Positions 18,662-27,061 of a stretch of 52,174 nucleotides of DNA are shown here, piece by piece. How positions within the stretch are numbered: the first letter of the stretch is position 1; each line of letters opens with the position of its first letter. Where the stretch lies: positions 1-52,174 of the forward strand of contig JABJEX010000061.1 of assembly GCA_018663035.1 (NCBI GenBank), read 5' to 3'. The stretch is from Porticoccaceae bacterium. GTDB taxonomy: Bacteria; Pseudomonadota; Gammaproteobacteria; Pseudomonadales; Porticoccaceae. The position numbers were made by a program, and so were the translations under genes. The notes under the pieces are model-generated. The model did not search any database. It had not been told where the DNA came from and saw only the letters and a program-made list of their open reading frames with translations.

Positions 18662-18766
18662 CGCTTGGCTGTTCTGTGCAGCACCGAGAAACGAGGACTG
18701 ATATTTAGCATTGGGCCATTGCGGTGTGTAGGGCATTTTCTGTGCTTGCACCAAAAGGTGTCTCTT

Positions 18767-18782
18767 TGGCATGACTATTGCT
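18767..18782 (+). promoter_or_regulatory. Sigma-54 (-24/-12) promoter of glnA
   Basis: TGGCATGACTATTGCT fits the sigma-54 consensus TGGCAC-N5-TTGCW with correct GG-to-GC spacing. Transcription would start near 18793, leaving a leader of about 90 bases before the glnA ATG. A poorer NtrC-like pair of half-sites, GCACC-AAAA-GGTG (18748-18760), with a spacer one base too short, sits just upstream and could be a low-affinity governor site. Confidence 0.88.
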
Positions 18783-18884
18783 CCCTTAAAATCTGAAAAA
18801 CAATGAATACCTAAGTCTGTCCGGTTTCGATGCGCCGGCTGATCTTTTAAATAAAGCATTACTGATTCCATAGTGGAGGAAACA

Positions 18885-20291
18885 ATGTCTGAGAAGACTC
18901 TAAATCTGATTAAAGAAAGCGAAGCCCGCTGGGTTGATCTGCGTTTTACTGACACCAAGGGTAAAGAGCAACACGTCTCCATTCCCATTAGTGAAGTAGG
19001 CGACGATTTCTTTGTCGAAGGTAAAATGTTTGATGGTTCATCTATCGCTGGTTGGAAGGGTATTAACGAATCAGACATGATCCTTATGCCTGACGACAGC
19101 ACTGCTATTCTGGATCCATTTACTGATGAGCCAACTGTTATTATTCGTTGCGGCATCGTTGAGCCCTCTACTATGCAAGGCTACGAGCGCGATCCTCGCT
19201 CCATTGCTGAGCGTGCAGAGCAGTACCTAGCGTCAACTGGTCTAGGTGACACTGCGTACTTTGGTCCAGAGCCAGAGTTCTTCGTGTTTGACGATATCAA
19301 ATGGGGTGCCGACATGAGCGGTAACTTCTACAAAATCAACTCTGATGAGGCAGCTTGGTCCTCTTCTATGGACTTGCCCGATGGCAACATGGGACACCGT
19401 CCCGGTGTTAAGGGCGGCTACTTCCCCGTGCCACCAGTTGATAGCCTGCACGATCTGCGTGCCGCTATGTGTGGTGCTATGGAGCAGATGGGTCTGGAGG
19501 TAGAAGTACATCACCACGAAGTTGGTACAGCTGGCCAGTGTGAAATCGGTGTTCGTTTTGACACTCTGGTTAAGAAAGCTGACCAGGTTCAGATCCTCAA
19601 GTACTGTGTCCACAACGTAGCTCACGCCTATGGCAAGACGGCGACCTTTATGCCTAAGCCTATTGTCGGTGATAACGGTTCTGGTATGCACTGCCACATG
19701 TCTTTCTCGAAAGACGGCGAAAACCAGTTTGCTGGTGATGCCTATGCTGGTTTGAGTGAAACTGCTCTGTACTACATTGGCGGTATTATTAAGCACGCTA
19801 AGGCACTGAACGCCTTTGCAAACGCTTCTACCAACTCCTACAAGCGTTTGATCCCGGGCTTTGAGGCTCCAGTAATGCTGGCCTACTCGGCGCGCAACCG
19901 CTCAGCATCAATCCGTATTCCTTACGTTGCTAGCCCCAAAGGCAAGCGCGTTGAGGTTCGTTTTGGCGATCCAACAGCTAACCCTTACCTGATGTTTGCA
20001 TCTATGCTAATGGCTGGTTTGGACGGTGTTAAAAACAAAATCCACCCAGGCGACGCAGCAGACAAAGATCTTTACGATCTGCCTGCTGAAGAGGCCGCTG
20101 CTATACCTCAGGTTGCTGGTAGCCTGCGTGAAGCACTGGATGCGCTTGACGCAGACCGTGAGTTCCTGACAGTTGGCGGTGTATTCACTGACGATATGAT
20201 CGATGCCTATATCAATCTGAAGATGGAAGAAGTCTACCGTGTTGAGCACACCACTCATCCGGTTGAGTTTGATATGTACTACAGCTGCTAA
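18885..20291 (+). CDS. glnA: Glutamine synthetase, type I
   Basis: GlnA condenses glutamate and ammonium to glutamine with ATP, the main ammonium-assimilation step, as a cytoplasmic dodecamer. The 468-residue product has the type I signature FDGSSIAGW, the metal-binding PEPEFFVFD, the ATP region containing [10 protein letters not shown], and the adenylylation loop with NLYDLP-like [11 protein letters not shown] near the C-terminus (Tyr in that loop), implying GlnE control. The start was set at the ATG at 18885, directly after GTGGAGGAAACA, a strong ribosome-binding site. Two NtrC boxes and a sigma-54 promoter precede it, and an intrinsic terminator follows. Confidence 0.98.
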   Translation: MSEKTLNLIKESEARWVDLRFTDTKGKEQHVSIPISEVGDDFFVEGKMFDGSSIAGWKGINESDMILMPDDSTAILDPFTDEPTVIIRCGIVEPSTMQGYERDPRSIAERAEQYLASTGLGDTAYFGPEPEFFVFDDIKWGADMSGNFYKINSDEAAWSSSMDLPDGNMGHRPGVKGGYFPVPPVDSLHDLRAAMCGAMEQMGLEVEVHHHEVGTAGQCEIGVRFDTLVKKADQVQILKYCVHNVAHAYGKTATFMPKPIVGDNGSGMHCHMSFSKDGENQFAGDAYAGLSETALYYIGGIIKHAKALNAFANASTNSYKRLIPGFEAPVMLAYSARNRSASIRIPYVASPKGKRVEVRFGDPTANPYLMFASMLMAGLDGVKNKIHPGDAADKDLYDLPAEEAAAIPQVAGSLREALDALDADREFLTVGGVFTDDMIDAYINLKMEEVYRVEHTTHPVEFDMYYSC

Positions 20292-20330
20292 TCGCTTAGT
20301 GCAGGCTGCTTTGCAGCCAAAATCGAACAG

Positions 20331-20364
20331 GCCCGTCATTCCTAGAGTGACGGGCTTTTTCTTT
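20331..20364 (+). terminator. Intrinsic terminator of glnA
   Basis: Eight-base stem GCCCGTCA (20331-20338) paired with TGACGGGC (20348-20355), nine-base loop, then TTTTTCTTT. It lies 40 bases after the glnA stop and separates glnA from the downstream ntrBC unit. Confidence 0.9.
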
Positions 20365-20456
20365 GCCTGATGTTTTCTTCCCGACAGTCTAATCTTAGGT
20401 TAGATAATATTGATGAACTAGATAACTGTTGGGGAATACCTTAGAGGAGTGTTCGA

Positions 20457-20972
20457 ATGCTGGCCTCTGTTCTGATAGCTGCGCTCATAACCTTATCTGC
20501 CTCCGCTGAGGTATACAGGGAGGTAGATATAGACGGTAATGTTAGGTTTACCGATTAGCCTGAGGACAGTGCTCAGGCAGTGCCTATAGGCTTACCTCCG
20601 GTTAACAGCATACAGTCAATAGAGCGGGCCTCTCAGCCCACTGACCATCAGCAAGATGGCGAGCCCCGATTCGCCGGATATCTCAGTGCAATCATCATCA
20701 CTCCGCACAATAACATGGTGATCCCCAGCGAACAGCGCAGCCTTGTGGTGAGGTTAGCACTTAGGCCACAGTTGAGGCCCGATCACAGGGTGCAGTTTTG
20801 GCTGGATGACAAGCCGCTTGGCCCTCCTGTGGCTCAGATAGAGTACGAAATCCAAGGTCTAGAGCGAGGCAGTCATAGCATCGCAGCACAGGTTGTTGAT
20901 CCAAAGGGCAGGCCGCTGATAAGCATCACGCCCGTTAGGGTGCAGGTGCAGCGCCATTTCAAGCGAAAGTAG
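20457..20972 (+). pseudogene. DUF4124-type periplasmic protein interrupted by an amber codon
   Basis: From the ATG at 20457 (preceded by AGAGGAG) the frame encodes a signal peptide (about residues 1-17, ending SASA). The DUF4124 signature EVYREVDIDGNVRFTD follows, and then a TAG at 20556-20558. The same frame continues without another stop to 20972. The next residues, PEDSAQAVP, are exactly what should follow FTDxP in this family, so one sense codon (for example AAG or CAG) seems to have become TAG. The remaining 137 codons look coding. A DUF4124 gene between glnA and ntrB is conserved in Pseudomonas relatives. It could be a young pseudogene, a readthrough gene, or a sequencing error. The intact product would have about 171 residues. 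Confidence 0.75.
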
Positions 20973-21020
20973 TTTTTTCGGCATCTTCAGTAATACAAAA
21001 CCACGTTTAATGTAACTGCA

Positions 21021-21037
21021 TGCACCAAAGTAGTGCA
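21021..21037 (+). promoter_or_regulatory. NtrC binding site upstream of ntrBC
   Basis: TGCACCAAAGTAGTGCA matches the 17-bp NtrC consensus with one changed half-site position. It lies about 127 bases upstream of the start inferred from the sigma-54 promoter at 21130, so it can act as an enhancer for autoregulation. Confidence 0.8.
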
Positions 21038-21129
21038 TAATAGCGACAGTGGTCATTGTAAGTCTAAACAGTCTGGCCTCAGAGGCGCCATAATTAGGCG
21101 TCTTTTTTATCCTCTGGCATGCCTAAAAG

Positions 21130-21145
21130 TGGCCTGTTTATTGCA
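21130..21145 (+). promoter_or_regulatory. Sigma-54 (-24/-12) promoter of ntrBC
   Basis: TGGCCTGTTTATTGCA has the invariant GG and GC at the right spacing and matches TGGCAC-N5-TTGCA except in the fifth and sixth bases. Transcription would start near 21156, 33 bases before the ntrB ATG. Confidence 0.7.
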
Positions 21146-21188
21146 ATGAAAATTGTATTTAGCGCAAAACCTTTAGATTACGTCGCCT

Positions 21189-22265
21189 ATGACCTCAGAT
21201 CAGTTACATAGATTATTGCTGGACAACCTGAATACAGCGGTGCTGCTACTCAACGCAGAGCTGCGTGTTAGCTATATCAATTCAGCAGCAGAGTCTCTTT
21301 TGCAGCTAAGTGGCGCCAGACTTCGCGGCTCGCAAGCCAGTCACCTGTTTTTAGATCAGGAGATGTCGATTAGCACCTTGGAGGAGGCGCTGAGAACAGG
21401 CCATCCGCATACTAGGCGACACGAGTATCTGAGTGTCCCCGGTGCGGAGTCCTCACAGGTCGACTACACCATTACGCCTGTCGAGCTACAGGGCGAAAAT
21501 ATGCTGCTTATGGAGATGCAGCCCATAGACCGATTTTTAAAAATAAACCGTGAAGAGGCGCTTCTATCTGTCCACGATACCTCCAAAAGCCTCATTCGGG
21601 GACTGGCTCATGAAATCAAGAACCCTCTGGGCGGTATTCGCGGCGCTGCGCAGCTCCTAGACCAGGAGATTGCTGAGCAGGGTCTTGAAGGTGAGACCAG
21701 AGAGCTCTGTCAGATTATCACCACCGAAACAGATCGACTGCGCAACCTAGTAGATCGTCTGCTGGGACCCAATCATTTACCCATCATGGCAAGTCTCAGC
21801 ATCCATGAAGTCACCGAACATGTTGCCGCGCTGCTCGAGGTGGAAACCCGAGGTCGCCTGCAGCTGGTGCGCGACTATGACCCAAGCATTCCTGATATCA
21901 ATGGCGACCGCGAGCAATTGATACAGGCGGTACTCAATGTTGCGCGCAATGCTATGCAGGCAGTATTTGAGTCGGACCAACCCAGCCCCCAGGTGTGCTT
22001 CCGCTCTAGGGTCCACCGAAGCTTTACCATTGCGGGGCAATTCCACAAGGTGATTTGCCGACTGGACATTATCGATAATGGCCCCGGGATATTGGAAGAG
22101 ATAAAAGAGCGTATATTTTTTCCAATGATCAGCGGCCGCAGCGAAGGTTCTGGCCTTGGTTTGACGATTGCCCAGACAGCCATCAACGGTCACCAGGGAA
22201 TTATTGAATGTGAATCAGAACCAGGTAACACCTGCTTCTCTATTTATCTACCTATAAAGGCTTAA
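21189..22265 (+). CDS. ntrB: Nitrogen regulation sensor kinase NtrB (GlnL)
   Basis: NtrB phosphorylates or dephosphorylates NtrC according to PII signalling. The 358-residue soluble protein has an N-terminal PAS domain (about 8-115). The H-box GLAHEIKNPLGGIRGAAQLL carries the phosphorylated His near residue 143. An HATPase domain follows, with the N-box around NVARNAMQAV, the G1 box DNGPGI and the G2 box GSGLGLTIAQ. There are no membrane helices, as expected. The ribosome-binding site before 21189 is weak. It is followed one base after its stop by ntrC, so the pair is one operon. An NtrC box and a sigma-54 promoter lie upstream. Confidence 0.95.
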   Translation: MTSDQLHRLLLDNLNTAVLLLNAELRVSYINSAAESLLQLSGARLRGSQASHLFLDQEMSISTLEEALRTGHPHTRRHEYLSVPGAESSQVDYTITPVELQGENMLLMEMQPIDRFLKINREEALLSVHDTSKSLIRGLAHEIKNPLGGIRGAAQLLDQEIAEQGLEGETRELCQIITTETDRLRNLVDRLLGPNHLPIMASLSIHEVTEHVAALLEVETRGRLQLVRDYDPSIPDINGDREQLIQAVLNVARNAMQAVFESDQPSPQVCFRSRVHRSFTIAGQFHKVICRLDIIDNGPGILEEIKERIFFPMISGRSEGSGLGLTIAQTAINGHQGIIECESEPGNTCFSIYLPIKA

Positions 22266-22266
22266 T

Positions 22267-23688
22267 ATGAACACCACATCAGAAATATGGATAGCTGAAG
22301 ATGATCGGTCGCTGCGCTGGGTAATGGAAAAAGCCCTTACTCGCGAAGGTATTCATGTACGCAGTTTTGGCAGTGGTGACGACATGTTAAAGGCTCTGAG
22401 ACTGTCGCAACCTCAGATTATTATTTCTGATATCCGCATGCCGGGTATAGACGGACTTGAGTTGTTAAAGCAAATACACCAGAGCCACGCTGATATTCCG
22501 GTAATCATTACCACGGCACATTCTGATCTCGATAGTGCTGTCGCCGCATATCAGGGCGGAGCCTTTGAATATCTACCCAAGCCATTTGATTTAGAGGAGC
22601 TGGTGGATGTTGCACGTCGCGGGATCTCCTTTTACCAAGAGCAACAGGCCCAGGCGATTCCAGAGCAGGCCCCACTGGTGGCCAAAGAAATAATTGGTGA
22701 AGCCCCCGCCATGCAAGAAGTTTTCAGGGCGATCGGCCGGTTATCAAATTCCAATATCACGGTACTGATTAACGGTGAGTCCGGCACAGGTAAAGAACTG
22801 GTAGCCCAGGCGCTGCACAAGCACAGCCCAAGGCGTAACAATAAATTTATTGCCTTAAATATGGCCGCTATTCCCAATGACCTGATTGAATCAGAGCTAT
22901 TTGGCCACGAGAAGGGTGCGTTTACTGGCGCAGCCCAGCGACGCGAGGGTCGCTTTGAGCAGTCGGATGGCGGTACTCTTTTCCTCGACGAGATTGGTGA
23001 CATGCCTCCAGAGGCACAGACTCGCCTACTCAGGGTACTGGCCGATGGCGAGTTTTATCGTGTTGGAGGCCATACCGCAGTAAAGGTAGATGTACGTATT
23101 ATTGCTGCTACACATCAGAATCTAGAAAATCTAGTCGCTGAAAATCGTTTTCGAGAAGACCTCTTTCATCGTCTCAATGTCATCCGGGTACACCTGCCGA
23201 GGCTAGCAGACCGGCGCGAAGATATACCTCAACTTATGCAGCATTTCTTCCACCGCGCCGCTAAAGAATTGGATATGGAGCCCAAGGTGCTGTCACAGGA
23301 GGCAGAGGACTTTTTCTTTCATCTGCCCTGGCCTGGCAATGTGCGCCAGCTGGAGAATATCTGTCGTTGGCTGACCGTGATGGCCGCTGGCCGAGAAGTG
23401 TTGCTGTCGGATCTTCCCCCAGAATTACAGGCCGAAACTGATAGTAGGCAGGCGCGTAACCAGTCTGACTGGCAGCATATGTTAAAGCGCTGGAGTGAGC
23501 GCCAACTTACGCTAGGACGCACTAAAATACTGGATCAAGCTATTCCTGAATTTGAAAGAACCATGATTGAGTGCGCCCTGGCTCACACTGGGGGACGCAA
23601 AAAGGATGCGGCGGAGCTGTTGGGTTGGGGGCGCAATACCCTAACCAGAAAACTGCAGGAATACAGTATGGAAAATCAAGCGCTTTAA
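22267..23688 (+). CDS. ntrC: Nitrogen regulation response regulator NtrC (GlnG)
   Basis: NtrC activates sigma-54 promoters under nitrogen limitation. The 473 residues contain a receiver domain (1-120) with the acidic pocket EDD and phospho-acceptor Asp in ISDIRMPG. The AAA+ domain (about 140-370) has Walker A GESGTGKELVA, the sigma-54 contact loop ESELFGHEKGAFTGA, Walker B GGTLFLDEIGDM and an Arg finger region. A C-terminal Fis-type helix-turn-helix (about 430-470) contains KKDAAELLGWGRNTLTRKL. The three NtrC boxes found at glnA and ntrB are obvious targets. A terminator follows. Confidence 0.97.
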   Translation: MNTTSEIWIAEDDRSLRWVMEKALTREGIHVRSFGSGDDMLKALRLSQPQIIISDIRMPGIDGLELLKQIHQSHADIPVIITTAHSDLDSAVAAYQGGAFEYLPKPFDLEELVDVARRGISFYQEQQAQAIPEQAPLVAKEIIGEAPAMQEVFRAIGRLSNSNITVLINGESGTGKELVAQALHKHSPRRNNKFIALNMAAIPNDLIESELFGHEKGAFTGAAQRREGRFEQSDGGTLFLDEIGDMPPEAQTRLLRVLADGEFYRVGGHTAVKVDVRIIAATHQNLENLVAENRFREDLFHRLNVIRVHLPRLADRREDIPQLMQHFFHRAAKELDMEPKVLSQEAEDFFFHLPWPGNVRQLENICRWLTVMAAGREVLLSDLPPELQAETDSRQARNQSDWQHMLKRWSERQLTLGRTKILDQAIPEFERTMIECALAHTGGRKKDAAELLGWGRNTLTRKLQEYSMENQAL

Positions 23689-23715
23689 TTTGGATTTTTC
23701 AGCGACTTAGAGCAA

Positions 23716-23745
23716 CAAAAAACCCCGCGTCAAAGCGGGGTTTTT
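23716..23745. terminator. Bidirectional intrinsic terminator between ntrC and secB
   Basis: AACCCCGC (23721-23728) pairs with GCGGGGTT (23735-23742) around the loop GTCAAA. It is flanked by a run of A on the left and T on the right, so it can stop transcription from both the ntrBC and the secB operons, which converge here. Confidence 0.9.
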
Positions 23746-23767
23746 ATCATAGGAAGCAGCAGACAGT

Positions 23768-24274
23768 TTAGTGTGTCGTGCTATCTTCGCCTTCTGACTC
23801 AGCTTCTTTTGCTTTGGCAGCAGCCTGCTGCATAGCAGAGGCAAACAGTGCGTCGAAGTTAATTGGCGGAATCATAAGCGCTGGGAAAGAGCCTTTAACC
23901 AGCACGTTATCAATTGTTTCGCGAGCATAAGGGAATAGCATATTCGGGCAGGTTGTATTGATAATCTGCGCCATTTGCTGATCTTCGAAGCCCTGTATAG
24001 CAAACAGACCAGCCTGTTCTACTTCAACCAAATAGATGGTCTCGTCGCCATCAGACACTGTGATGGTCAACCGTAGGGCAACTTCAAACAGGCCCTCTTC
24101 GATTTTAGCTGATTTAGTGCTTAGGTCTTGATTAACTTTGGGCTGCCACTGCTTTTGGAAAGCGGCGGGACCCTGAGGTGTTTCAAAAGACAGGTCTTTC
24201 AAATAAACACGCTGAATAGAAAATTTTTGCTCTGGGGCTGCTGCTTGTGCAGCAGCAGTTGTTTCTTCACTCAT
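23768..24274 (-). CDS. secB: Protein-export chaperone SecB
   Basis: SecB is a tetrameric cytoplasmic chaperone that keeps preproteins unfolded and hands them to SecA. The 168-residue acidic protein contains the family core FSIQRVYLKDLSFETP and the conserved C-terminal segment FPYARETIDNVLVKGSFP with NFDALF. Ala/Gln-rich N-terminal and Glu-rich C-terminal tails are slightly longer than in E. coli. It is the last gene of yibN-grxC-secB, the same order as in E. coli. Confidence 0.96.
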   Translation of the reverse strand: MSEETTAAAQAAAPEQKFSIQRVYLKDLSFETPQGPAAFQKQWQPKVNQDLSTKSAKIEEGLFEVALRLTITVSDGDETIYLVEVEQAGLFAIQGFEDQQMAQIINTTCPNMLFPYARETIDNVLVKGSFPALMIPPINFDALFASAMQQAAAKAKEAESEGEDSTTH

Positions 24275-24315
24275 GATTCAAACCTTTAATTTTTGATTAA
24301 CTAGCCGTTAAAGAC

Positions 24316-24600
24316 TTATATGGAGTCGCCTGGTGGCATTTCAACCCCAGCATTTATTAGGGAGTCTAAAGTTCCCTGAACATCCAGTTCTAGAAGGTCA
24401 GTATAGCCGCCCACATGAACATCACCGACCCAAATCTGTGGGACTGTATTTCTAGAGCTCTTTTCCATAATTTCCGCGCGCAGCTTTGGATCGGTATCCA
24501 GCGCTATGTCTTGATAGTTGATCCCTTTGGCCGTCAATAAACGACGCGCTGCTGTGCAGAACGGGCAGAACCGCGTTCCGTATAGTACAACCTGTGACAT
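24316..24600 (-). CDS. grxC: Glutaredoxin 3
   Basis: A 94-residue dithiol glutaredoxin that reduces disulfides using glutathione. The active site is CPFC at residues 12-15 (a common variant of CPYC), followed by the conserved TVPQIW cis-Pro segment and the glutathione-binding GGYTDL. It sits between the rhodanese-like gene and secB. An in-frame upstream extension of the frame looks non-coding, so the ATG at 24600 was kept. Confidence 0.94.
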   Translation of the reverse strand: MSQVVLYGTRFCPFCTAARRLLTAKGINYQDIALDTDPKLRAEIMEKSSRNTVPQIWVGDVHVGGYTDLLELDVQGTLDSLINAGVEMPPGDSI

Positions 24601-24642
24601 GGTATTTCCTTTGTTGGAGGTCCCGGCTAATGAGACGAATAG

Positions 24643-25062
24643 TTAGCTCTTTAGACCCTGCACCACTGGCAGTGACTGTCCCTGCCATTCAGTCATTCCG
24701 CCGCTTAGGCGACGAACGTTGTACCCCTCTTTGCTAAGTGCTCTTCCCGCTCCTCCAACGTGCTGACCCATGTTGTCGGTTAGCACTATGGTTTTGCTGC
24801 GGCACTTTTCTAGCTCGCTAATGCGGCTCGCTATTTTTGTGTGTGGGATATTGATAGCGCCGTGAATGTGACCGGCTTGAAATTCACCGACAGGGCGAAC
24901 ATCAACCAGAACTGCCTCGTCGCTATTCATAAGAGCGACCAATTGGCTAACGCCAATTGATTTCCCGCCCTTGGTTCGTTCAGTCCAGGCGAACAGATAG
25001 ATTAATGCCAGCAACAGGCTGACCAAAACCCACTGCTCGCTTACAAAGACAAAAATATCCAC
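24643..25062 (-). CDS. Membrane-anchored rhodanese-like protein (YibN type)
   Basis: A 139-residue protein with one N-terminal membrane helix (about 9-27) and a rhodanese-fold domain (about 38-135) recognised by VLVDVRPVGEFQAGHIHGAINIPH. The active-site loop reads VLTDNMGQHVGG: the usual catalytic Cys position is Asp, so sulfurtransferase activity is not expected. E. coli YibN, in the same place upstream of grxC and secB, likewise lacks the Cys there. The role in this locus is unknown. Its stop lies 42 bases from the grxC start, which supports one operon. Confidence 0.85.
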   Translation of the reverse strand: MDIFVFVSEQWVLVSLLLALIYLFAWTERTKGGKSIGVSQLVALMNSDEAVLVDVRPVGEFQAGHIHGAINIPHTKIASRISELEKCRSKTIVLTDNMGQHVGGAGRALSKEGYNVRRLSGGMTEWQGQSLPVVQGLKS

Positions 25063-25161
25063 TTAATTCTGCTCTTATTTAATTAACGTTTTGTCCCTCC
25101 GTAGGGACAGCGCGCGCAAGTATACACAGGAATGCCGAGCTGTGGAATTCTGCCAGCTAGA

Positions 25162-25983
25162 TTAAGCCCAGCGACTCCAGATTGGAGTACAGCTATCGGG
25201 CAGTTGAGCAACCATTCCAAGTGCGGCCCAGGGTTGGTCGGGCGAGTGAAAGTCGGAGCCGCAGGAAGCCAACAAGCCATTTTTACGGGCCAGATTTGCC
25301 ATATCCCTGGTCAGGGAGGGTATCTGTAATCCTGAGATTACCTCCATGGCCTCGCCACCGACCTCACTGAAATCTCGGATCAGAGCGCTGAGTTTAGTGC
25401 CAGTCATTTTATACTTGGTGGGGTGTGCAAGGACGGCTATACCGCCGGCGCCACGAATCCATTCCACTACGGTGGCCATCTCTGCCCACTGCTCTTTTAT
25501 ATCGCCTGGCTTACCTGCGCCCAAATAGCGCTTAAAGGCCTGTTGAATATTAGCCACAGCGCCTATGGCAACCAGATGTTGAGCGAAATGCGGCCGACCA
25601 ACCTGGCCTCCAGAGGTGTAGCTTTTTGCACCCTCTAAGCAGTTATCAAAACCTAGGTGCGCAAGCTTCTGGGCTATCTTTTCCGCGCGCAGTTCACGCG
25701 CGGCCGACTGTTGTGCCACAGCATCAAGCAAAGTGCTGTTAGAGAGATCCAGGTCTAAGCCAACAATATGTACACCTGATTTTTTCCAATAGGTAGAGAA
25801 CTCAATCCCAGGAATAATCCGCAACTTGGCCGATGGATTAACGATGCTGGAATAGGCTGCTAGGCTGTCGTGGTCAGTAATAGACAGTACATCAATGTTC
25901 CGCTCTACTGCCAAATCGACGAGTTCTTGAGGCGGCAGAGCGCCATCAGAGACATTGGTGTGGCAGTGCAGATCTATATTCAT
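25162..25983 (-). CDS. PHP-domain 3',5'-nucleotide phosphatase / 5'-3' exoribonuclease (RNase AM type)
   Basis: A 273-residue PHP-family metal-dependent phosphoesterase of the YciV/RNase AM group, which trims 5' ends of rRNA and degrades short nucleotides. Metal-binding motifs are visible in order: DLHCHTNVSDG at the N-terminus, ITDHDS, the VLAHP segment and SDFHSP near the C-terminus. The ATG at 25983 was chosen because the family starts with this motif; a longer frame back to 26046 adds 21 unrelated residues and would overlap the divergent sprT start. The gene is divergent from sprT, with 62 bases between starts. Confidence 0.87.
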   Translation of the reverse strand: MNIDLHCHTNVSDGALPPQELVDLAVERNIDVLSITDHDSLAAYSSIVNPSAKLRIIPGIEFSTYWKKSGVHIVGLDLDLSNSTLLDAVAQQSAARELRAEKIAQKLAHLGFDNCLEGAKSYTSGGQVGRPHFAQHLVAIGAVANIQQAFKRYLGAGKPGDIKEQWAEMATVVEWIRGAGGIAVLAHPTKYKMTGTKLSALIRDFSEVGGEAMEVISGLQIPSLTRDMANLARKNGLLASCGSDFHSPDQPWAALGMVAQLPDSCTPIWSRWA

Positions 25984-26045
25984 AAGACTCAAGTTTAATA
26001 ACCTGCTGCCATTGTACCAGCCCTCGCAGTCTTTATAATCAACCA

Positions 26046-26582
26046 ATGAATCCCGACGCCATTATTGAGCCTATTAACGAGCAGCAGCGCCACGAGGTGG
26101 TTGCAGCAACTCGGCACTGCATTGCCAAAGCATCCCAACTCTATGGTCGGGATTTTGCTTTGGTGCAGGTGGATTTCGACTTGCGAGGAAAGTGCGCAGG
26201 TATGTATCAGGTGCGTCGTCAGGGTTCTCGTATTCGCTACAACCCCTGGCTGTTTGCCAAGTATTATCAAGACAGTATTAACGATACAGTGCCCCATGAA
26301 GTGGCTCATTATGTGGTTGACTGTCTCTTTGGTCTGCGTCATGTGAAGCCCCATGGCCGCGAGTGGCAACAGGTAATAAGTGATTTAGGTGGTACCCCCA
26401 AGGCGACCGGGAGCTACAGCTTGGAGGGTATTCCCACTCGGCAGTACCAGCGCTTTGATTATGACTGTGGCTGCCGCAGCCATCAGCTGACGTTGGTCCG
26501 CCATCGAAAAATACAGGGCGGACGTGCTAAATATCTCTGTCAATTCTGCCATGGCCCTCTGGTGGCTCAGGCCAGGGTATGA
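26046..26582 (+). CDS. SprT-like zinc metalloprotease-fold protein
   Basis: A 178-residue SprT/Spartan-like protein. The catalytic zinc helix HEVAH is at 84-88 and a downstream His is in HVKPHGREW. A C-terminal zinc-ribbon-like part has CGCRSH and CQFC pairs. Eukaryotic SPRTN cleaves DNA-protein crosslinks; bacterial SprT is poorly characterised, so a role in such repair is only inferred. It is followed by a GIY-YIG gene whose start is four bases after this stop, probably in one transcript. Confidence 0.88.
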   Translation: MNPDAIIEPINEQQRHEVVAATRHCIAKASQLYGRDFALVQVDFDLRGKCAGMYQVRRQGSRIRYNPWLFAKYYQDSINDTVPHEVAHYVVDCLFGLRHVKPHGREWQQVISDLGGTPKATGSYSLEGIPTRQYQRFDYDCGCRSHQLTLVRHRKIQGGRAKYLCQFCHGPLVAQARV

Positions 26583-26586
26583 GCCA

Positions 26587-26880
26587 ATGCCCAAAGTAAC
26601 GCTTGAGCCGCAAGCAGCTGAATCGAACAGCTGGTATGTCTATATTGTCCGGGCCGCCGATAACAGTCTCTACACCGGAATTACCACAGATCCAACAAGA
26701 CGACTTGCAGAGCATCAGTCGGGTCGCGCCGGAGCGAAATACTTTCGTGGACGCGCAGCAGTAGAGATAGTTTATCTGGAGGCCAGTATCAATCGCAGCG
26801 CTGCTAGCATTCGTGAAGCGGCCATCAAGAAGCTCAGTCGAGATCAAAAGCTGGCACTTATAAGCCAATCAAAATATTAG
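26587..26880 (+). CDS. GIY-YIG domain protein (YhbQ/UPF0213-like)
   Basis: A 97-residue, single-domain GIY-YIG protein. The signature appears as WYVYIVRAADNSLYTGIT, followed by the catalytic Arg/Glu-containing helix TRRLAEHQSGR and the segment GAKYFRGR. Small YhbQ-type members have been reported to have DNA or RNA cleavage activity, but the cellular role is unsettled. The ATG at 26587 was chosen because the longer frame overlaps sprT. The gene is probably co-transcribed with sprT. Confidence 0.85.
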   Translation: MPKVTLEPQAAESNSWYVYIVRAADNSLYTGITTDPTRRLAEHQSGRAGAKYFRGRAAVEIVYLEASINRSAASIREAAIKKLSRDQKLALISQSKY

Positions 26881-26892
26881 CTGTATATACAG
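26881..26892 (+). promoter_or_regulatory. Palindrome CTGTATATACAG, likely operator for the GntR regulator
   Basis: A perfect 12-bp inverted repeat immediately after the GIY-YIG stop and 180 bases before the GntR gene. The same core recurs twice near the regulator start. HutC-subfamily regulators are known to bind TGTATATACA-like sites. Confidence 0.5.
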
Positions 26893-27013
26893 ATAATTAT
26901 CTACCCATCGATTTTTTAGATGTCATTACTGTAAAAAATATTACATTTATCGTCATAAAATGCTATTTTTAAAGACGAAGCCGTATTTTAAGTTAAAAAA
27001 TCACTTAATATAT

Positions 27014-27042
27014 CTGTATATACTAATTAACTGTATATACAA
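27014..27042 (+). promoter_or_regulatory. Two tandem CTGTATATAC operator-like repeats before the GntR gene
   Basis: CTGTATATACTA (27014-27025) and CTGTATATACAA (27031-27042) start 17 bp apart in very AT-rich DNA ending 20 bases before the regulator ATG. Placement over the probable promoter suggests autorepression. The AT-rich stretch 26893-27013 shows no gene. Confidence 0.6.
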
Positions 27043-27061
27043 TTAACTAACCGGTGGTGCT

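Noticed and set aside
18608-19156. 182-residue minus-strand frame over the glnA promoter and start
   Set aside because: It lies opposite glnA codons and the NtrC sites; composition and lack of a ribosome-binding site mark it as a shadow frame.
25092-25107. GTCCCTCCGTAGGGAC hairpin between the PHP and yibN genes
   Set aside because: No T tract on either strand in the right place; role unclear.
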